Source: SG-bin9 sp049323835
GTDB taxonomy: Bacteria; Pseudomonadota; Alphaproteobacteria; Rhizobiales; Xanthobacteraceae
DNA: 42,049 bases
Assembly (NCBI GenBank): GCA_049323835.1
Contig: JBMOOJ010000003.1
Coordinates: 1 to 42,049 of the forward strand
Direction of reading: 5' to 3'
The translations under genes and the position numbers were made by a program. The notes below the pieces were generated by a model that ran no database searches, was not told the origin of the DNA, and saw only the letters and a program-made list of their open reading frames with translations. The stretch's first letter is position 1, and each line of letters begins with the position of its first letter. This document shows positions 33,358 through 41,569 of the stretch, in pieces.

Positions 33358-34122
33358 CTAGCCTCGCCGTGCGCCGAACAGCCAGCCGCGCCAGCCGGCG
33401 ATGAAGAGCACGATGCTCGCGATCAGCCAGATCCCGGACACCGAGTTGGCTATGAAGTCCTCGCGCGGCGCGCAGATATCCTCGAACACGCACCTTGTCG
33501 AGATCATGCCGGTCAGACTGAGTCCGATCAGCACGGCATAGGCGACAATGAATGCCGCAACGATGTGGACAGCAATCACGGCGAGCCGCCGACGGCGCGA
33601 CGGCATGTCTGGATGCACGAGCTCGGTGCTCTCGGCCACGAACTCGCCGGGCAACGCCTTCGATGCATCGCGGATCTGCATGGTCGAGCGGGTCAGGAGG
33701 TCGTGCACCGCCTGATTGCGCCGCGTCGTCGCCATGGCGATGAACGAATAGATGCCGACGACACTCTTGATGACGAAGCGCGCGCAAGCTTTCAGAAAAC
33801 TCACATTGCCGCCGTGCGCATCGTCGACTACGCGCATGCTGGTAAGGTGATGACCGATGGTCCCGCCGGTCATCGAGACCATCACCGGCTCGTACAGCAG
33901 AATGATCAGAACCACCGCACCGCCGAGCGCGCGCGAGACATCGTCGTTGCGCAGCGACGACGCGATCATCAGCGCTGCGAGGATCACAACGAGCGAGAGC
34001 ATCCAGTCGATGAACAGACCGCGCAGACGGCGCGAAAAGCGCGCATAGAGCAGATGGCTCGCCGCGTCCGCTACAGCCGTTTTGTGCGCGATGTCGGTCA
34101 ACGTCGGGATGCTCCTGCTCAT
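33358..34122 (-). CDS. RDD family membrane protein
   Basis: This 254-residue protein has the RDD domain: FSRRLRGLFIDWMLSLVVILAALMIA and IILLYEPVMVSMTGGTIGHHLTSMRVVDDAHG, then RFVIKSVVGIYSFIAM. Two further helices (IAVHIVAAFIVAYAVLIGLS and GIWLIASIVLFIAGWRGWLF) lie at the C-terminal end. RDD proteins are three- to five-pass membrane proteins, some linked to ion exchange. I chose ATG 34122 (MSRSIPTLTD); the frame is open to 34314 and an alternative start at 34242 would add a Cys-rich stretch CKVKCHEPGCC, not typical of the family. Function unknown. Confidence 0.8.
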   Translation of the reverse strand: MSRSIPTLTDIAHKTAVADAASHLLYARFSRRLRGLFIDWMLSLVVILAALMIASSLRNDDVSRALGGAVVLIILLYEPVMVSMTGGTIGHHLTSMRVVDDAHGGNVSFLKACARFVIKSVVGIYSFIAMATTRRNQAVHDLLTRSTMQIRDASKALPGEFVAESTELVHPDMPSRRRRLAVIAVHIVAAFIVAYAVLIGLSLTGMISTRCVFEDICAPREDFIANSVSGIWLIASIVLFIAGWRGWLFGARRG

Positions 34123-34303
34123 TGGACGGCCGGCAACCGGCCGGGGTTCGATAGTCGCACTGGCCTGCTTCGGGATCTCGATGAGCTTTGCGCCGGGTTC
34201 AGCGCAACACCCGGGCTCATGACACTTGACTTTGCAACTCATTCGCAATTGCATATTATCGAAACAGCCGTATTCCAGCACGGCCTTTCGGGAGGGGACA
34301 GTC

Positions 34304-34786
34304 ATGAAAATCACGCATCACCGCCGCGTGCTCGGCGCGGCCGTTATTCTCGGGCTCGCCTCGGGCGCGGCGCTCGCGGCCGGCGACCTGTCGCGGCAAA
34401 CGCCGATCGAAATTCTGGTGGACCTCGGCTCGCCGGGCAAACACGAGTTCGCGCCGAAGCTCATCAAGTTCGAGACCGGCAAGCTCTACAAACTGATCCT
34501 GCGCAACAACAGCAGCGATCCGCACTACTTCACCTCGCATGCGTTCTCGGCGATGGTGTGGACGCGCAAGGCGCAGGTGGTGCAGACGCGCGACGGCAAG
34601 GCGACGACGCTTGCCGAGTTCAAGGGGCCGATCCGCGAGATCGAGGTTTATCCAGGACACAGTGCCGAGTGGTGGCTGGTGCCGGTCGCCGCCGGCCGTG
34701 CCACCGATCTGCGCTGCGACATCAAGAGCGCCGACGGCAAGACCCACGCCGATCAGGGCATGACCGGCGAGATCGTCATCGAGTAG
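34304..34786 (+). CDS. Periplasmic cupredoxin-like protein
   Basis: The 160-residue product has a signal peptide (RRVLGAAVILGLASGAALAAG) and a beta-sandwich like copper-binding cupredoxins: IKFETGKLYKLILRNNSSDPHYFTSHAF, then VYPGHSAEWWLVPVAAGRATDLRC. Candidate type 1 copper ligands are His74 or His79, Cys138, His148 and Met153, in the order H-C-H-M, though the C-to-H spacing (nine residues) is longer than in plastocyanin. A strong GGGAGGGG site sits before ATG 34304. No redox partner is adjacent. Copper binding is inference. Confidence 0.82.
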   Translation: MKITHHRRVLGAAVILGLASGAALAAGDLSRQTPIEILVDLGSPGKHEFAPKLIKFETGKLYKLILRNNSSDPHYFTSHAFSAMVWTRKAQVVQTRDGKATTLAEFKGPIREIEVYPGHSAEWWLVPVAAGRATDLRCDIKSADGKTHADQGMTGEIVIE

Positions 34787-34804
34787 CGCGACAAAGATAA
34801 CCTG

Positions 34805-37003
34805 TCAGGCGACTTGCGGCCTTGCCGCCCGCACCTGGGCATGCAGCAGCGCCGCGATCTCGCCATTCGGCCGCGCCTTGCTGAACAGGAAGCCCTGCCC
34901 TTCGTGGCAGCCCTCGGCGCGCAGGCAGCTCAGCTCGCTTTCGGTTTCGACGCCTTCCGCGGTGATCGTCACGCCGAGGCCGATGCCGAGGCTGATGATC
35001 GAGCGCACGATCGCTTGTGCATCGAGGTTGCCACCGAGATCCTTTACAAACGAGCGGTCGATCTTGATCTTGTCGAATGGGAAGCTGCGCAGGTAGCTCA
35101 GCGACGAATAGCCGGTGCCGAAATCGTCCATCGAGATGCGCACGCCGAGCGCGCGCAGCGCATGCAACGTCGCCAGCACCTGATCGCTCTTTTCGAGCAG
35201 CAGCGTCTCGGTGATCTCGAGTTCGAGCCGTGCCGGCGGCAGATCAGCCTGACGCAACGCATCCATCACGGTGGCGAGCAGATTTCCGGCGCGGAACTGC
35301 AGCGGCGACAGGTTGACTGCGACGCGCACGTCGTCGGGCCATTTCGCGGCGTCGAGGCAGGCGCGGCGCAGCACCAGATTGCCGAGCTGGCCGATCAGGC
35401 CGGTCTCCTCGGCCACGGGGATGAACTCGGACGGCGGAATCATGCCGCGCTCCGGATGCGGCCAGCGCACCAGCGCCTCGAACCCGGTGATGCGTCCGCT
35501 CTTCAGGTCGATCAGCGGCTGATAGTGCGGACACAGCATCTCTCCCTTGATGGCGGCACGCAATTCCGTCTCGATCCGCCGCCGCGATTGCGCGCGCGCA
35601 TCCATCTCCGCCTCGAAGAAACTGAAGGTGCCGCGCGCATCCTGCTTGGCGCGTGACAGCGCCATGTCGGCGTTCTTCATCAGCCGGTCGGCATCGCCGC
35701 CGTCGCCCGGCGCGATCGCGATGCCGATGCTGGCGCCGATGACGATCGGCTGCTCGTCGACGAGATGCGGGACGTTGATCGCCTCGAGCAGACGCTTGGC
35801 GAACAGCGCCACGTCTTCCGGCCGCCCGCAGCCGGTCTGCACGACGGCAAATTCGTCGGCGCCGAGCCGGGCGATCGTATCCTCATCACGCAACGACGAG
35901 CGCAACCGCTTGGTGACGCTTTCGAGCAACTGGTCGCCGACACCGTGCCCGAGCGTGTCATTGACGGCCTTGAAGCTGTCGAGATCGACGAACAGCACGG
36001 CGAACCTGTCGCCGCTGCGGCGGCTGTGACTCAGCATTTCGTCGATCCGCTGCCGCAGCAGGCTGCGGTTCGGCAGGCCGGTCAGGCTGTCGTGCTGCGC
36101 CATGAAGGCAAGCCGCGCCTCGGCACGTTTGCGCTCCGTCATATCGAGCAGCGCCAGCATCACCGACGGCTCGTCGTGATAGACGAGCCGGCGTGAATAG
36201 ATCGCCAGATCGATCAGCGAGCCATCGGCCTTGACATGCTTCCAGACGCGCCCGGCCTGCTCCTCTGCCGGCGCATCGGCGGTCCATGGCTCGGCAACAT
36301 CGAATGCCTGCAAGTCGCGGATCCGCAGCTTGTGGAATTCCTCGCGCGTGTAGCCGTAGTGCCCGACCGCCGCATCGTTGACGTAGGTGATCCGCCCGTC
36401 GCTCTGCGCGCAAACCATCATCGGCACGGGATTGCCTTCGAACAGCAGACGGAACGACGCCTCACGCTGCTTCATCTCGGTGATATCGATGCGCAGGCCG
36501 ATCACGGACCCGTCGCTGGTCAATCGTTCCTCGATCAGGAGATGGCGGCCATCGGCGAGGCGCTGTTCGTGCTGCTCGCCCGGCCGGTTCAGCCGGCCAA
36601 GCCGCTCCGCGAGCCATTCTTCCTCACGGCCTGCGGCTTCGGGATAGTCGCCGCGCGCGATGCCGATGCGCAGCACATCCTCGAAACTCGATCCTTCCTT
36701 GAACAGATCGGCGCTGGTCTTGTAGATCTCGGCGTACTTTTCGTTCCAGAGGATGTACCGGCGCTCGGAATCGAGAAACACAACGCCCTGCGGGAGAAGA
36801 TCGATCGCGGCGCGGAGCCGTTCGTGCGCCTTTCGCGCGTCGGCAACAGCCGCGGCAGCTTCGGCCCGGGTGCGGACCATCTCGCGAAGCTCGGTGTTCT
36901 GGCGCCGGCTGGTCAGCTTCCTGTGCCGCTTCAGCGGCTTTTGCTTTGGCCCACGCCCACCGACAACCGGCGGATCGCCGGGCTGCCCCCGCTTCTTCCG
37001 CAT
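34805..37003 (-). CDS. PAS-PAS-GGDEF-EAL cyclic-di-GMP signalling protein
   Basis: The 732-residue cytosolic protein has a basic/coiled N terminus (1-60), PAS domains at about 62-175 and 182-290, a GGDEF domain (300-465), and an EAL domain (480-730). The GGDEF motif is altered to GADEF (381-385). The EAL domain has EALVRW (509-514), NLSPLQF, LEITETLLL, DDFGTGYSS and AEGVE, all hallmarks of active phosphodiesterases. It most likely degrades c-di-GMP, with the GGDEF domain regulatory. I chose ATG 37003 (MRKKRGQPGD) with GGGGA upstream; the frame runs on to 38089 but there overlaps the mepA gene. Confidence 0.93.
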   Translation of the reverse strand: MRKKRGQPGDPPVVGGRGPKQKPLKRHRKLTSRRQNTELREMVRTRAEAAAAVADARKAHERLRAAIDLLPQGVVFLDSERRYILWNEKYAEIYKTSADLFKEGSSFEDVLRIGIARGDYPEAAGREEEWLAERLGRLNRPGEQHEQRLADGRHLLIEERLTSDGSVIGLRIDITEMKQREASFRLLFEGNPVPMMVCAQSDGRITYVNDAAVGHYGYTREEFHKLRIRDLQAFDVAEPWTADAPAEEQAGRVWKHVKADGSLIDLAIYSRRLVYHDEPSVMLALLDMTERKRAEARLAFMAQHDSLTGLPNRSLLRQRIDEMLSHSRRSGDRFAVLFVDLDSFKAVNDTLGHGVGDQLLESVTKRLRSSLRDEDTIARLGADEFAVVQTGCGRPEDVALFAKRLLEAINVPHLVDEQPIVIGASIGIAIAPGDGGDADRLMKNADMALSRAKQDARGTFSFFEAEMDARAQSRRRIETELRAAIKGEMLCPHYQPLIDLKSGRITGFEALVRWPHPERGMIPPSEFIPVAEETGLIGQLGNLVLRRACLDAAKWPDDVRVAVNLSPLQFRAGNLLATVMDALRQADLPPARLELEITETLLLEKSDQVLATLHALRALGVRISMDDFGTGYSSLSYLRSFPFDKIKIDRSFVKDLGGNLDAQAIVRSIISLGIGLGVTITAEGVETESELSCLRAEGCHEGQGFLFSKARPNGEIAALLHAQVRAARPQVA

Positions 37004-37372
37004 TCCCCGTGCCTCGCATTCTGCAAGTCCGTTTGTGCGGGATGTGTCTGAAAAAAGGGTATCTCGCGCGGCTGCGCACGGCGGCTGCAGGATGCCCGTT
37101 CTCGCCGCGATATCAGGCAGATGACGGTTCTTGCGGCATCGGCCGGAATGGCTCGCCGGCAGGAAGGCATGATTTCCCTTGCAAAGCCGCACTCCGGCAC
37201 CGCCGCAGTGACGGCCTGCACGGATTCCGTCAATCGCTGCGTTGCCGATCACCAACGGAAACGTAGCGCGGGAATCGGCGGCCACGGTTAAGACTGGGTA
37301 AATACTCCGCCAGAAGCATCGCCCTGGCGGCCTGCCTCGCCTGGGCATCCGGCCTCGGCTATAAACACCGTC
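37004..37372. other. Divergent intergenic gap with no recognised feature
   Basis: These 369 bp separate the EAL gene from mepA. I see no convincing small ORF, repeat or RNA. AT-rich patches near 37285-37305 (GGTTAAGACTGGGTAAATACT) could hold a promoter for mepA, but no clear -35/-10 pair stands out. Confidence 0.5.
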
Positions 37373-38299
37373 ATGCTCGCACGCCCGCTGATTCTGGCTG
37401 CCCTGATCACGCTGCTGCCGCTCGCCGCGGCGGCGCAGACCAAAGGCACCGTCGATCCAAAGCCGCTGCCGCCGCTGGCCAACCCGAACGACCCTGCAAC
37501 GCCTGCCAAGGAATTGTTCGGCCGCAAGACCGACGCTGCGAAACTGGGCGTCCGCTCGATCGGCTTCTATGCGAAAGGCTGTATCGCCGGCGCGCAAGCT
37601 CTGCCGATCAACGGCAAGACCTGGCAGGTCATGCGGCTGTCCCGCAACCGGAACTGGGGACACCCCGATCTCATTGCATTGCTGGAGCGACTCTCGGCCA
37701 AGGTCGAGAAAGTGGCAGGCTGGAACGGACTTCTGGTCGGCGACATATCGCAGCCGCGCGGCGGGCCGATGCTGACCGGCCACGCGAGCCACCAGATCGG
37801 CCTCGATGCCGACATCTGGCTGACGCCAATGCCGAACCGCACGCTCTCGCGGCAGGAGCGGGAGGAAATGTCGGCGACCAACGTGGTGGCGGCCAGCAAG
37901 CTTGACGTCGACCCGGCCGTGTGGCTGCCGACGCATACGCTCGTGATCCGCGCAGCCGCGCAGGAACCGGCGGTCGAACGCATCTTCGTCAACGCCGCGA
38001 TCAAGAAGGCACTCTGCCGCGAAGCCAAGGGCGATCGCAGCTGGCTGTCGAAGGTGCGGCCGATGTACGGCCACAACTATCACTTCCACATCCGCATGAA
38101 GTGCCCGGCCGGCAATGCCAACTGCGAGCCGCAGGAGCCGCCGTCAAATTCGGAAGGATGCAGTGCCGGCGATCTGGCATACTGGTTCAGCGATGCGGTG
38201 CTCCATCCAAAGCCACCGAAGACGCCGCCGAAGCCAAGGCCGCCGATGACCATGGCGCAGCTTCCGCAAGAATGCCGTCAGGTGCTGCTCGCGCCGTGA
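37373..38299 (+). CDS. mepA: Penicillin-insensitive murein endopeptidase
   Basis: MepA cuts D-alanyl-meso-diaminopimelyl crosslinks in peptidoglycan, in the periplasm. The 308-residue product has a signal peptide (LILAALITLLPLAAAA), the metal-binding motif HASHQIGLDADIW, and the second ligand region YGHNYHFHIRMKCP, both diagnostic of the zinc-dependent LAS family. Cys residues (GCIAGAQ, KCPAGNANCEP, EGCSAG, ECRQ) suggest disulfides. The Pro-rich tail (PKPPKTPPKPRPP) follows the usual end. Start ATG 37373 is the first in frame after the leaderless gap. Confidence 0.95.
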   Translation: MLARPLILAALITLLPLAAAAQTKGTVDPKPLPPLANPNDPATPAKELFGRKTDAAKLGVRSIGFYAKGCIAGAQALPINGKTWQVMRLSRNRNWGHPDLIALLERLSAKVEKVAGWNGLLVGDISQPRGGPMLTGHASHQIGLDADIWLTPMPNRTLSRQEREEMSATNVVAASKLDVDPAVWLPTHTLVIRAAAQEPAVERIFVNAAIKKALCREAKGDRSWLSKVRPMYGHNYHFHIRMKCPAGNANCEPQEPPSNSEGCSAGDLAYWFSDAVLHPKPPKTPPKPRPPMTMAQLPQECRQVLLAP

Positions 38300-38475
38300 G
38301 ATCGAGACGCTTCATGTCGCTGCGCGGGCTTTTCTCGCGAACGTCGATCCTGTAAGGTTTCTTCGTCCAAGCCTGCCGTAAGCTTGCTGGACAGCCGGAA
38401 CGGCGCTTCCGCATTCGTCATCCTTCATGCATCCGCACGCCTGGATCTCGCGTGCAGGAACGGAGCGCCACACTC

Positions 38476-39273
38476 ATGCGTCGCCTTCCATTCATTTTTG
38501 CCGCGCTTGTCGCGTTCGCTTTCTCTGCATCCGCGTTCGCAGCGGCTGCCTTCGCAAAGGAAGGCAAGACGCTGACTGTCTTCGCTGCGGCTTCGCTCAA
38601 GAACGCACTCGATGACATTAACACCGCCTACGCTGCCGCAACCGGCGTGAAGGTGACCGCGAGCTACGCCGCAAGCTCGGCATTGGCCAAGCAGCTTGAG
38701 CAGGGAGCGCCGGCGGACATCTTCGTGTCGGCCGATATTGCCTGGATGGACTACGCGCTGGACAAGAGGTCGGTCACCGATGCATCGCGCGTCAACCTGC
38801 TCGGCAACAAGCTCGTGCTGATCGCGCCGAAGGATTCCAAGATCGCCGATGTGACGATCTCCTCGGGTTTCGATCTTGCCAGGCTTGCGGGCGACGGCAA
38901 GATCGCCACGGGTGACGTGCAGTCCGTGCCGGCCGGGAAGTACGCCAAGGCCGCGCTTGAAAAGCTCGGCTCGTGGACCACGGCCGCACCGAAGTTCGCG
39001 ATGGCCGACAACGTGCGCATGGCGCTTCTGCTGGTCGCCCGGAATGAAGCCGCGCTCGGTATCGTCTACGCGACCGACGCCAAGGTCGAGCCGGGTGTGA
39101 AGATCGTCGCCACCTTCCCGCAGGACTCGTATCCGCCGGTGATCTATCCAGTCGCCGCGACGGCAACTGCGAACGAGAACGCCAATGGCTACCTCGCCTT
39201 CCTGCGGTCGCAGACGGCAAAAGCCGTGTTCGAGAGGTACGGCTTCTCGTTCCTGATCAAGCCGACCTCCTGA
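38476..39273 (+). CDS. modA: Molybdate ABC transporter substrate-binding protein
   Basis: ModA captures molybdate (and tungstate) in the periplasm. The 265-residue product has a signal peptide (LPFIFAALVAFAFSASAFA) and the ModA pattern: LTVFAAASLKNALDDI, then SYAASSALAKQLEQGAPADIFVSAD, and GDVQSVPAGKYAKAALEKLG, VARNEAALGIVYATDA. ATG 38476 has GGAG ten bases upstream; a GTG at 38452 is possible but less likely. modB and modC follow on the same strand, gaps 7 and 2 bp, forming a modABC operon. No ModE-type operator is evident in the 176-bp leader. Confidence 0.96.
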   Translation: MRRLPFIFAALVAFAFSASAFAAAAFAKEGKTLTVFAAASLKNALDDINTAYAAATGVKVTASYAASSALAKQLEQGAPADIFVSADIAWMDYALDKRSVTDASRVNLLGNKLVLIAPKDSKIADVTISSGFDLARLAGDGKIATGDVQSVPAGKYAKAALEKLGSWTTAAPKFAMADNVRMALLLVARNEAALGIVYATDAKVEPGVKIVATFPQDSYPPVIYPVAATATANENANGYLAFLRSQTAKAVFERYGFSFLIKPTS

Positions 39274-39280
39274 TATTCCC

Positions 39281-39976
39281 GTGCCTGACCTGACACCCGA
39301 GGAATGGACGGCGATCCTGCTGTCCATTCGTGTAGCCCTCGTAGCCACTCTTGTCGCAACGCCGATCGCCATCGGCATCGCGCTGTTGCTGGCGCGTGTG
39401 GATTTCTACGGCAAGTCGCTGCTGGATGCGCTGGTGCATCTGCCGCTGGTGCTGCCGCCGGTCGTCACCGGATATCTGTTGCTGCTGACCTTCGGCCGCC
39501 GCGGCGTCGTTGGCGCGTGGCTCGCCGACAATCTCGGCATCGTCTTCTCGTTCCGCTGGACCGGTGCGGCACTCGCCTGCGGCGTAATGGCGTTTCCGCT
39601 GCTGGTGCGGCCGGTCCGTCTGTCGATCGAAGCGGTCGATCGCAAGCTCGAACAGGCAGCCTCCACGCTCGGCGCGGCGCCCTGGCGCGTTCTCACCACC
39701 GTGACGCTGCCGCTCGCCCTGCCGGGCATCCTCGCCGGCATGGTGCTGGCATTCGCCAAAGCGCTCGGCGAATTCGGCGCAACCATCACCTTCGTCTCCA
39801 ATATTCCCGGCGAGACGCAAACCATCTCGTCTGCGATCTATTCCCTGATCCAGACGCCGAGTGGCGATGCCGCGGCGATGCGGCTTGTCTTGATCTCGAT
39901 CGTCATTTCCGTCGTCGCGCTGATCGCGTCGGAGGTTCTGTCGCGGCGCGCGACGCAACGGTTGCACGGAGACTGA
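39281..39976 (+). CDS. modB: Molybdate ABC transporter permease
   Basis: This 231-residue inner-membrane protein forms the transport channel for molybdate. It has about five hydrophobic helices and the permease loop TLGAAPWRVLTTVTLPLALPGILAGMVLAFAKALGEFGATITF (the EAA motif region that docks to ModC). The GTG start at 39281 lies 7 bp after modA, so it is probably translated by reinitiation; no strong ribosome site is visible. The stop lies 2 bp before modC. Confidence 0.95.
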   Translation: MPDLTPEEWTAILLSIRVALVATLVATPIAIGIALLLARVDFYGKSLLDALVHLPLVLPPVVTGYLLLLTFGRRGVVGAWLADNLGIVFSFRWTGAALACGVMAFPLLVRPVRLSIEAVDRKLEQAASTLGAAPWRVLTTVTLPLALPGILAGMVLAFAKALGEFGATITFVSNIPGETQTISSAIYSLIQTPSGDAAAMRLVLISIVISVVALIASEVLSRRATQRLHGD

Positions 39977-39978
39977 CG

Positions 39979-40644
39979 ATGCTGAAGATCGAAGCTGAAA
40001 AGCAGCTCGGCACGTTCGCGATCGACGTTGCGTTCGCCAGCGACAGCCGCGTCACCGGCCTGTTTGGCACGTCGGGCGCCGGCAAGACGTCGCTGCTCGG
40101 CATGATCGCGGGATTGATCAGGCCCGATCGCGGCGTGATCGCGATCGGCGGCCATACGCTCGACGACACGCCGCGTTCGGTGCACGTACCGGCGCACCTG
40201 CGGCGCATCGGCTACGTCTTTCAGGATGCGCGATTGTTTCCGCAGATGGACGTTCGCCGCAATCTCGACTACGGCCGCCGCATGAATGGACTTGCATCCG
40301 ATCCCGCCGAGCAGAACCGCATCGTCGATCTGCTCGACATCGGGCATTTGCTCGATCGGCGGCCCGGCAATCTTTCCGGCGGCGAGCGCCAGCGGATCGC
40401 CATCGGACGCGCGCTGCTGTCGCGGCCGCGCCTGCTGCTGCTCGATGAGCCGCTCGGCTCGCTCGATGACGAGCGTAAGGAGGAAATCCTCCCCTATCTC
40501 ATTCGCCTGCGTGACGAAGCCGCGGTGCCGATGGTCTATGTCAGCCACGATGCAGACGAGTTGCGCCAGATCGCCTCGCACATCGTGCTGCTCAAGCGCG
40601 GCCGGATCACGGCGTCCGGCGGCACGGACATCCTGCCGCGCTGA
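39979..40644 (+). CDS. modC: Molybdate ABC transporter ATPase, short form
   Basis: ModC hydrolyses ATP to drive molybdate uptake. The 221-residue protein has Walker A GTSGAGKTS (30-38), Q-loop FQDARLFPQ, signature LSGGERQR (132-139), Walker B LLLLDEPLGSLD (153-163) and H-loop SHDADE. Standard ModC is about 350 residues with a C-terminal molybdate-binding (TOBE/Mop) domain; here the stop falls right after the ATPase domain. The operon position after modAB (2-bp gap, GGAG before the ATG) secures the role. The stop is 3 bp from the convergent BtuF-like gene. Confidence 0.93.
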   Translation: MLKIEAEKQLGTFAIDVAFASDSRVTGLFGTSGAGKTSLLGMIAGLIRPDRGVIAIGGHTLDDTPRSVHVPAHLRRIGYVFQDARLFPQMDVRRNLDYGRRMNGLASDPAEQNRIVDLLDIGHLLDRRPGNLSGGERQRIAIGRALLSRPRLLLLDEPLGSLDDERKEEILPYLIRLRDEAAVPMVYVSHDADELRQIASHIVLLKRGRITASGGTDILPR

Positions 40645-40647
40645 GAA

Positions 40648-41481
40648 TCAGCGCAGCGCCTTCACGGCATCGCCGAGGTAGTTCAGCCCCTGCACGAGCG
40701 CGGGCCCGCCGCACAGCGTGTAGCGCGCCGGCAGGTTGATGCGCCGGTCCGCGTAACGCGCGAACACGGCGGGATGCGTGACGTAAAGCGCACCTTGATC
40801 GCGCGCCTCGCGCGGGATGTCCTGCGTCACCACCACGTCCGGTCCATCAATCAAGAGCCGCTCCAGTGAAATGAACCCACCGAACCCCTTCGGCGCAATC
40901 GCAGGCGACGTGAAACCTGCGGCACGCAGCATCGCCGAAGGCAAACTCGCCGCGCCCTCGGTGTATCCGCCACGGCCGATCAGCAGCGCTGTCCGCGAAG
41001 GCGTCGCCGAAGCCGATGCCAGTTTCCGTTCCGCTGCCTCGATCTCACGCGCCAAAGCTTCGCCCCGCTCCGGATGCCCAACGAGTGCGCCGACGTCACG
41101 CGCCTGCCGCTTCGCGGCCTCGATGTCGACGATGAACGGAATATGGGCGACCCGGACGCCCATCGACGCCAGCATGGCGCTGATCGGCCGATGGCTCGGC
41201 GCGGTCAGCACGAGGTCGGGCGCTAGATTCACCACCGATTCCGCATCCCAGTCGAGCTTGCGGTAGGGCGCGGCCTTCTCCGTCATCACCGACATCGCCG
41301 GATTGACGGCATAGGGCGAGAGCCCGGCGATCTGCTCCGGATCGGCCAGCGCCAGCAGCAGCTGATCCGTACAGAGATTGAACGAGACGATCCGGCGCGG
41401 AATATCCGCCGCCGCGCTCGCGCCCGAAAGGAGGCACACGGCGCACAGGCTCAGGCAGAGTAAGACAGTCTTCTTGATCAT
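40648..41481 (-). CDS. Periplasmic binding protein for cobalamin or iron chelate (BtuF/FepB-like)
   Basis: This 277-residue protein has a signal peptide (TVLLCLSLCAVCLLSGASAAA) and a class III periplasmic binding fold: RRIVSFNLCTDQLLLALADPEQIAGLSPYA, LDWDAESVVNLAPDLVLTAPSHRPISAM, and GFGGFISLERLLIDGPDVVV. It delivers cobalamin, heme or a ferric siderophore to an inner-membrane permease. The divergent gene at 41570 is a FecCD-type permease, so they are one transport system read in opposite directions, with an 88-bp shared promoter region. No B12 riboswitch or Fur box was seen there. Ligand unresolved. Confidence 0.9.
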   Translation of the reverse strand: MIKKTVLLCLSLCAVCLLSGASAAADIPRRIVSFNLCTDQLLLALADPEQIAGLSPYAVNPAMSVMTEKAAPYRKLDWDAESVVNLAPDLVLTAPSHRPISAMLASMGVRVAHIPFIVDIEAAKRQARDVGALVGHPERGEALAREIEAAERKLASASATPSRTALLIGRGGYTEGAASLPSAMLRAAGFTSPAIAPKGFGGFISLERLLIDGPDVVVTQDIPREARDQGALYVTHPAVFARYADRRINLPARYTLCGGPALVQGLNYLGDAVKALR

Positions 41482-41569
41482 GCGGCCTCGTTATGCCACG
41501 CCTCGCCGGGGCGCGACAGCCTGCCGCGCCAACGCCGACCGGATACCGAAACCCCGAAATTTTGAAGCA

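Noticed and set aside
37004..38089. Upstream extension of the EAL protein frame by 362 residues
   Set aside because: The extension overlaps mepA on the other strand and lacks domain content; the true start at 37003 has a ribosome site.
38365..38392. Imperfect inverted repeat GTCCAAGC...GCTTGCTGGAC before modA as a ModE site or mepA terminator
   Set aside because: The arms need a 3-base bulge, the sequence does not resemble the known ModE palindrome, and no U-run follows.
39304..39978. Upstream extension of the modC frame through modB
   Set aside because: This part is a shifted frame within modB. modC begins at ATG 39979 with GGAG upstream.
41482..41569. Cobalamin riboswitch in the gap before the binding protein and permease genes
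   Set aside because: The 88-bp gap is too short for the full fold and no B12-box sequence was found.
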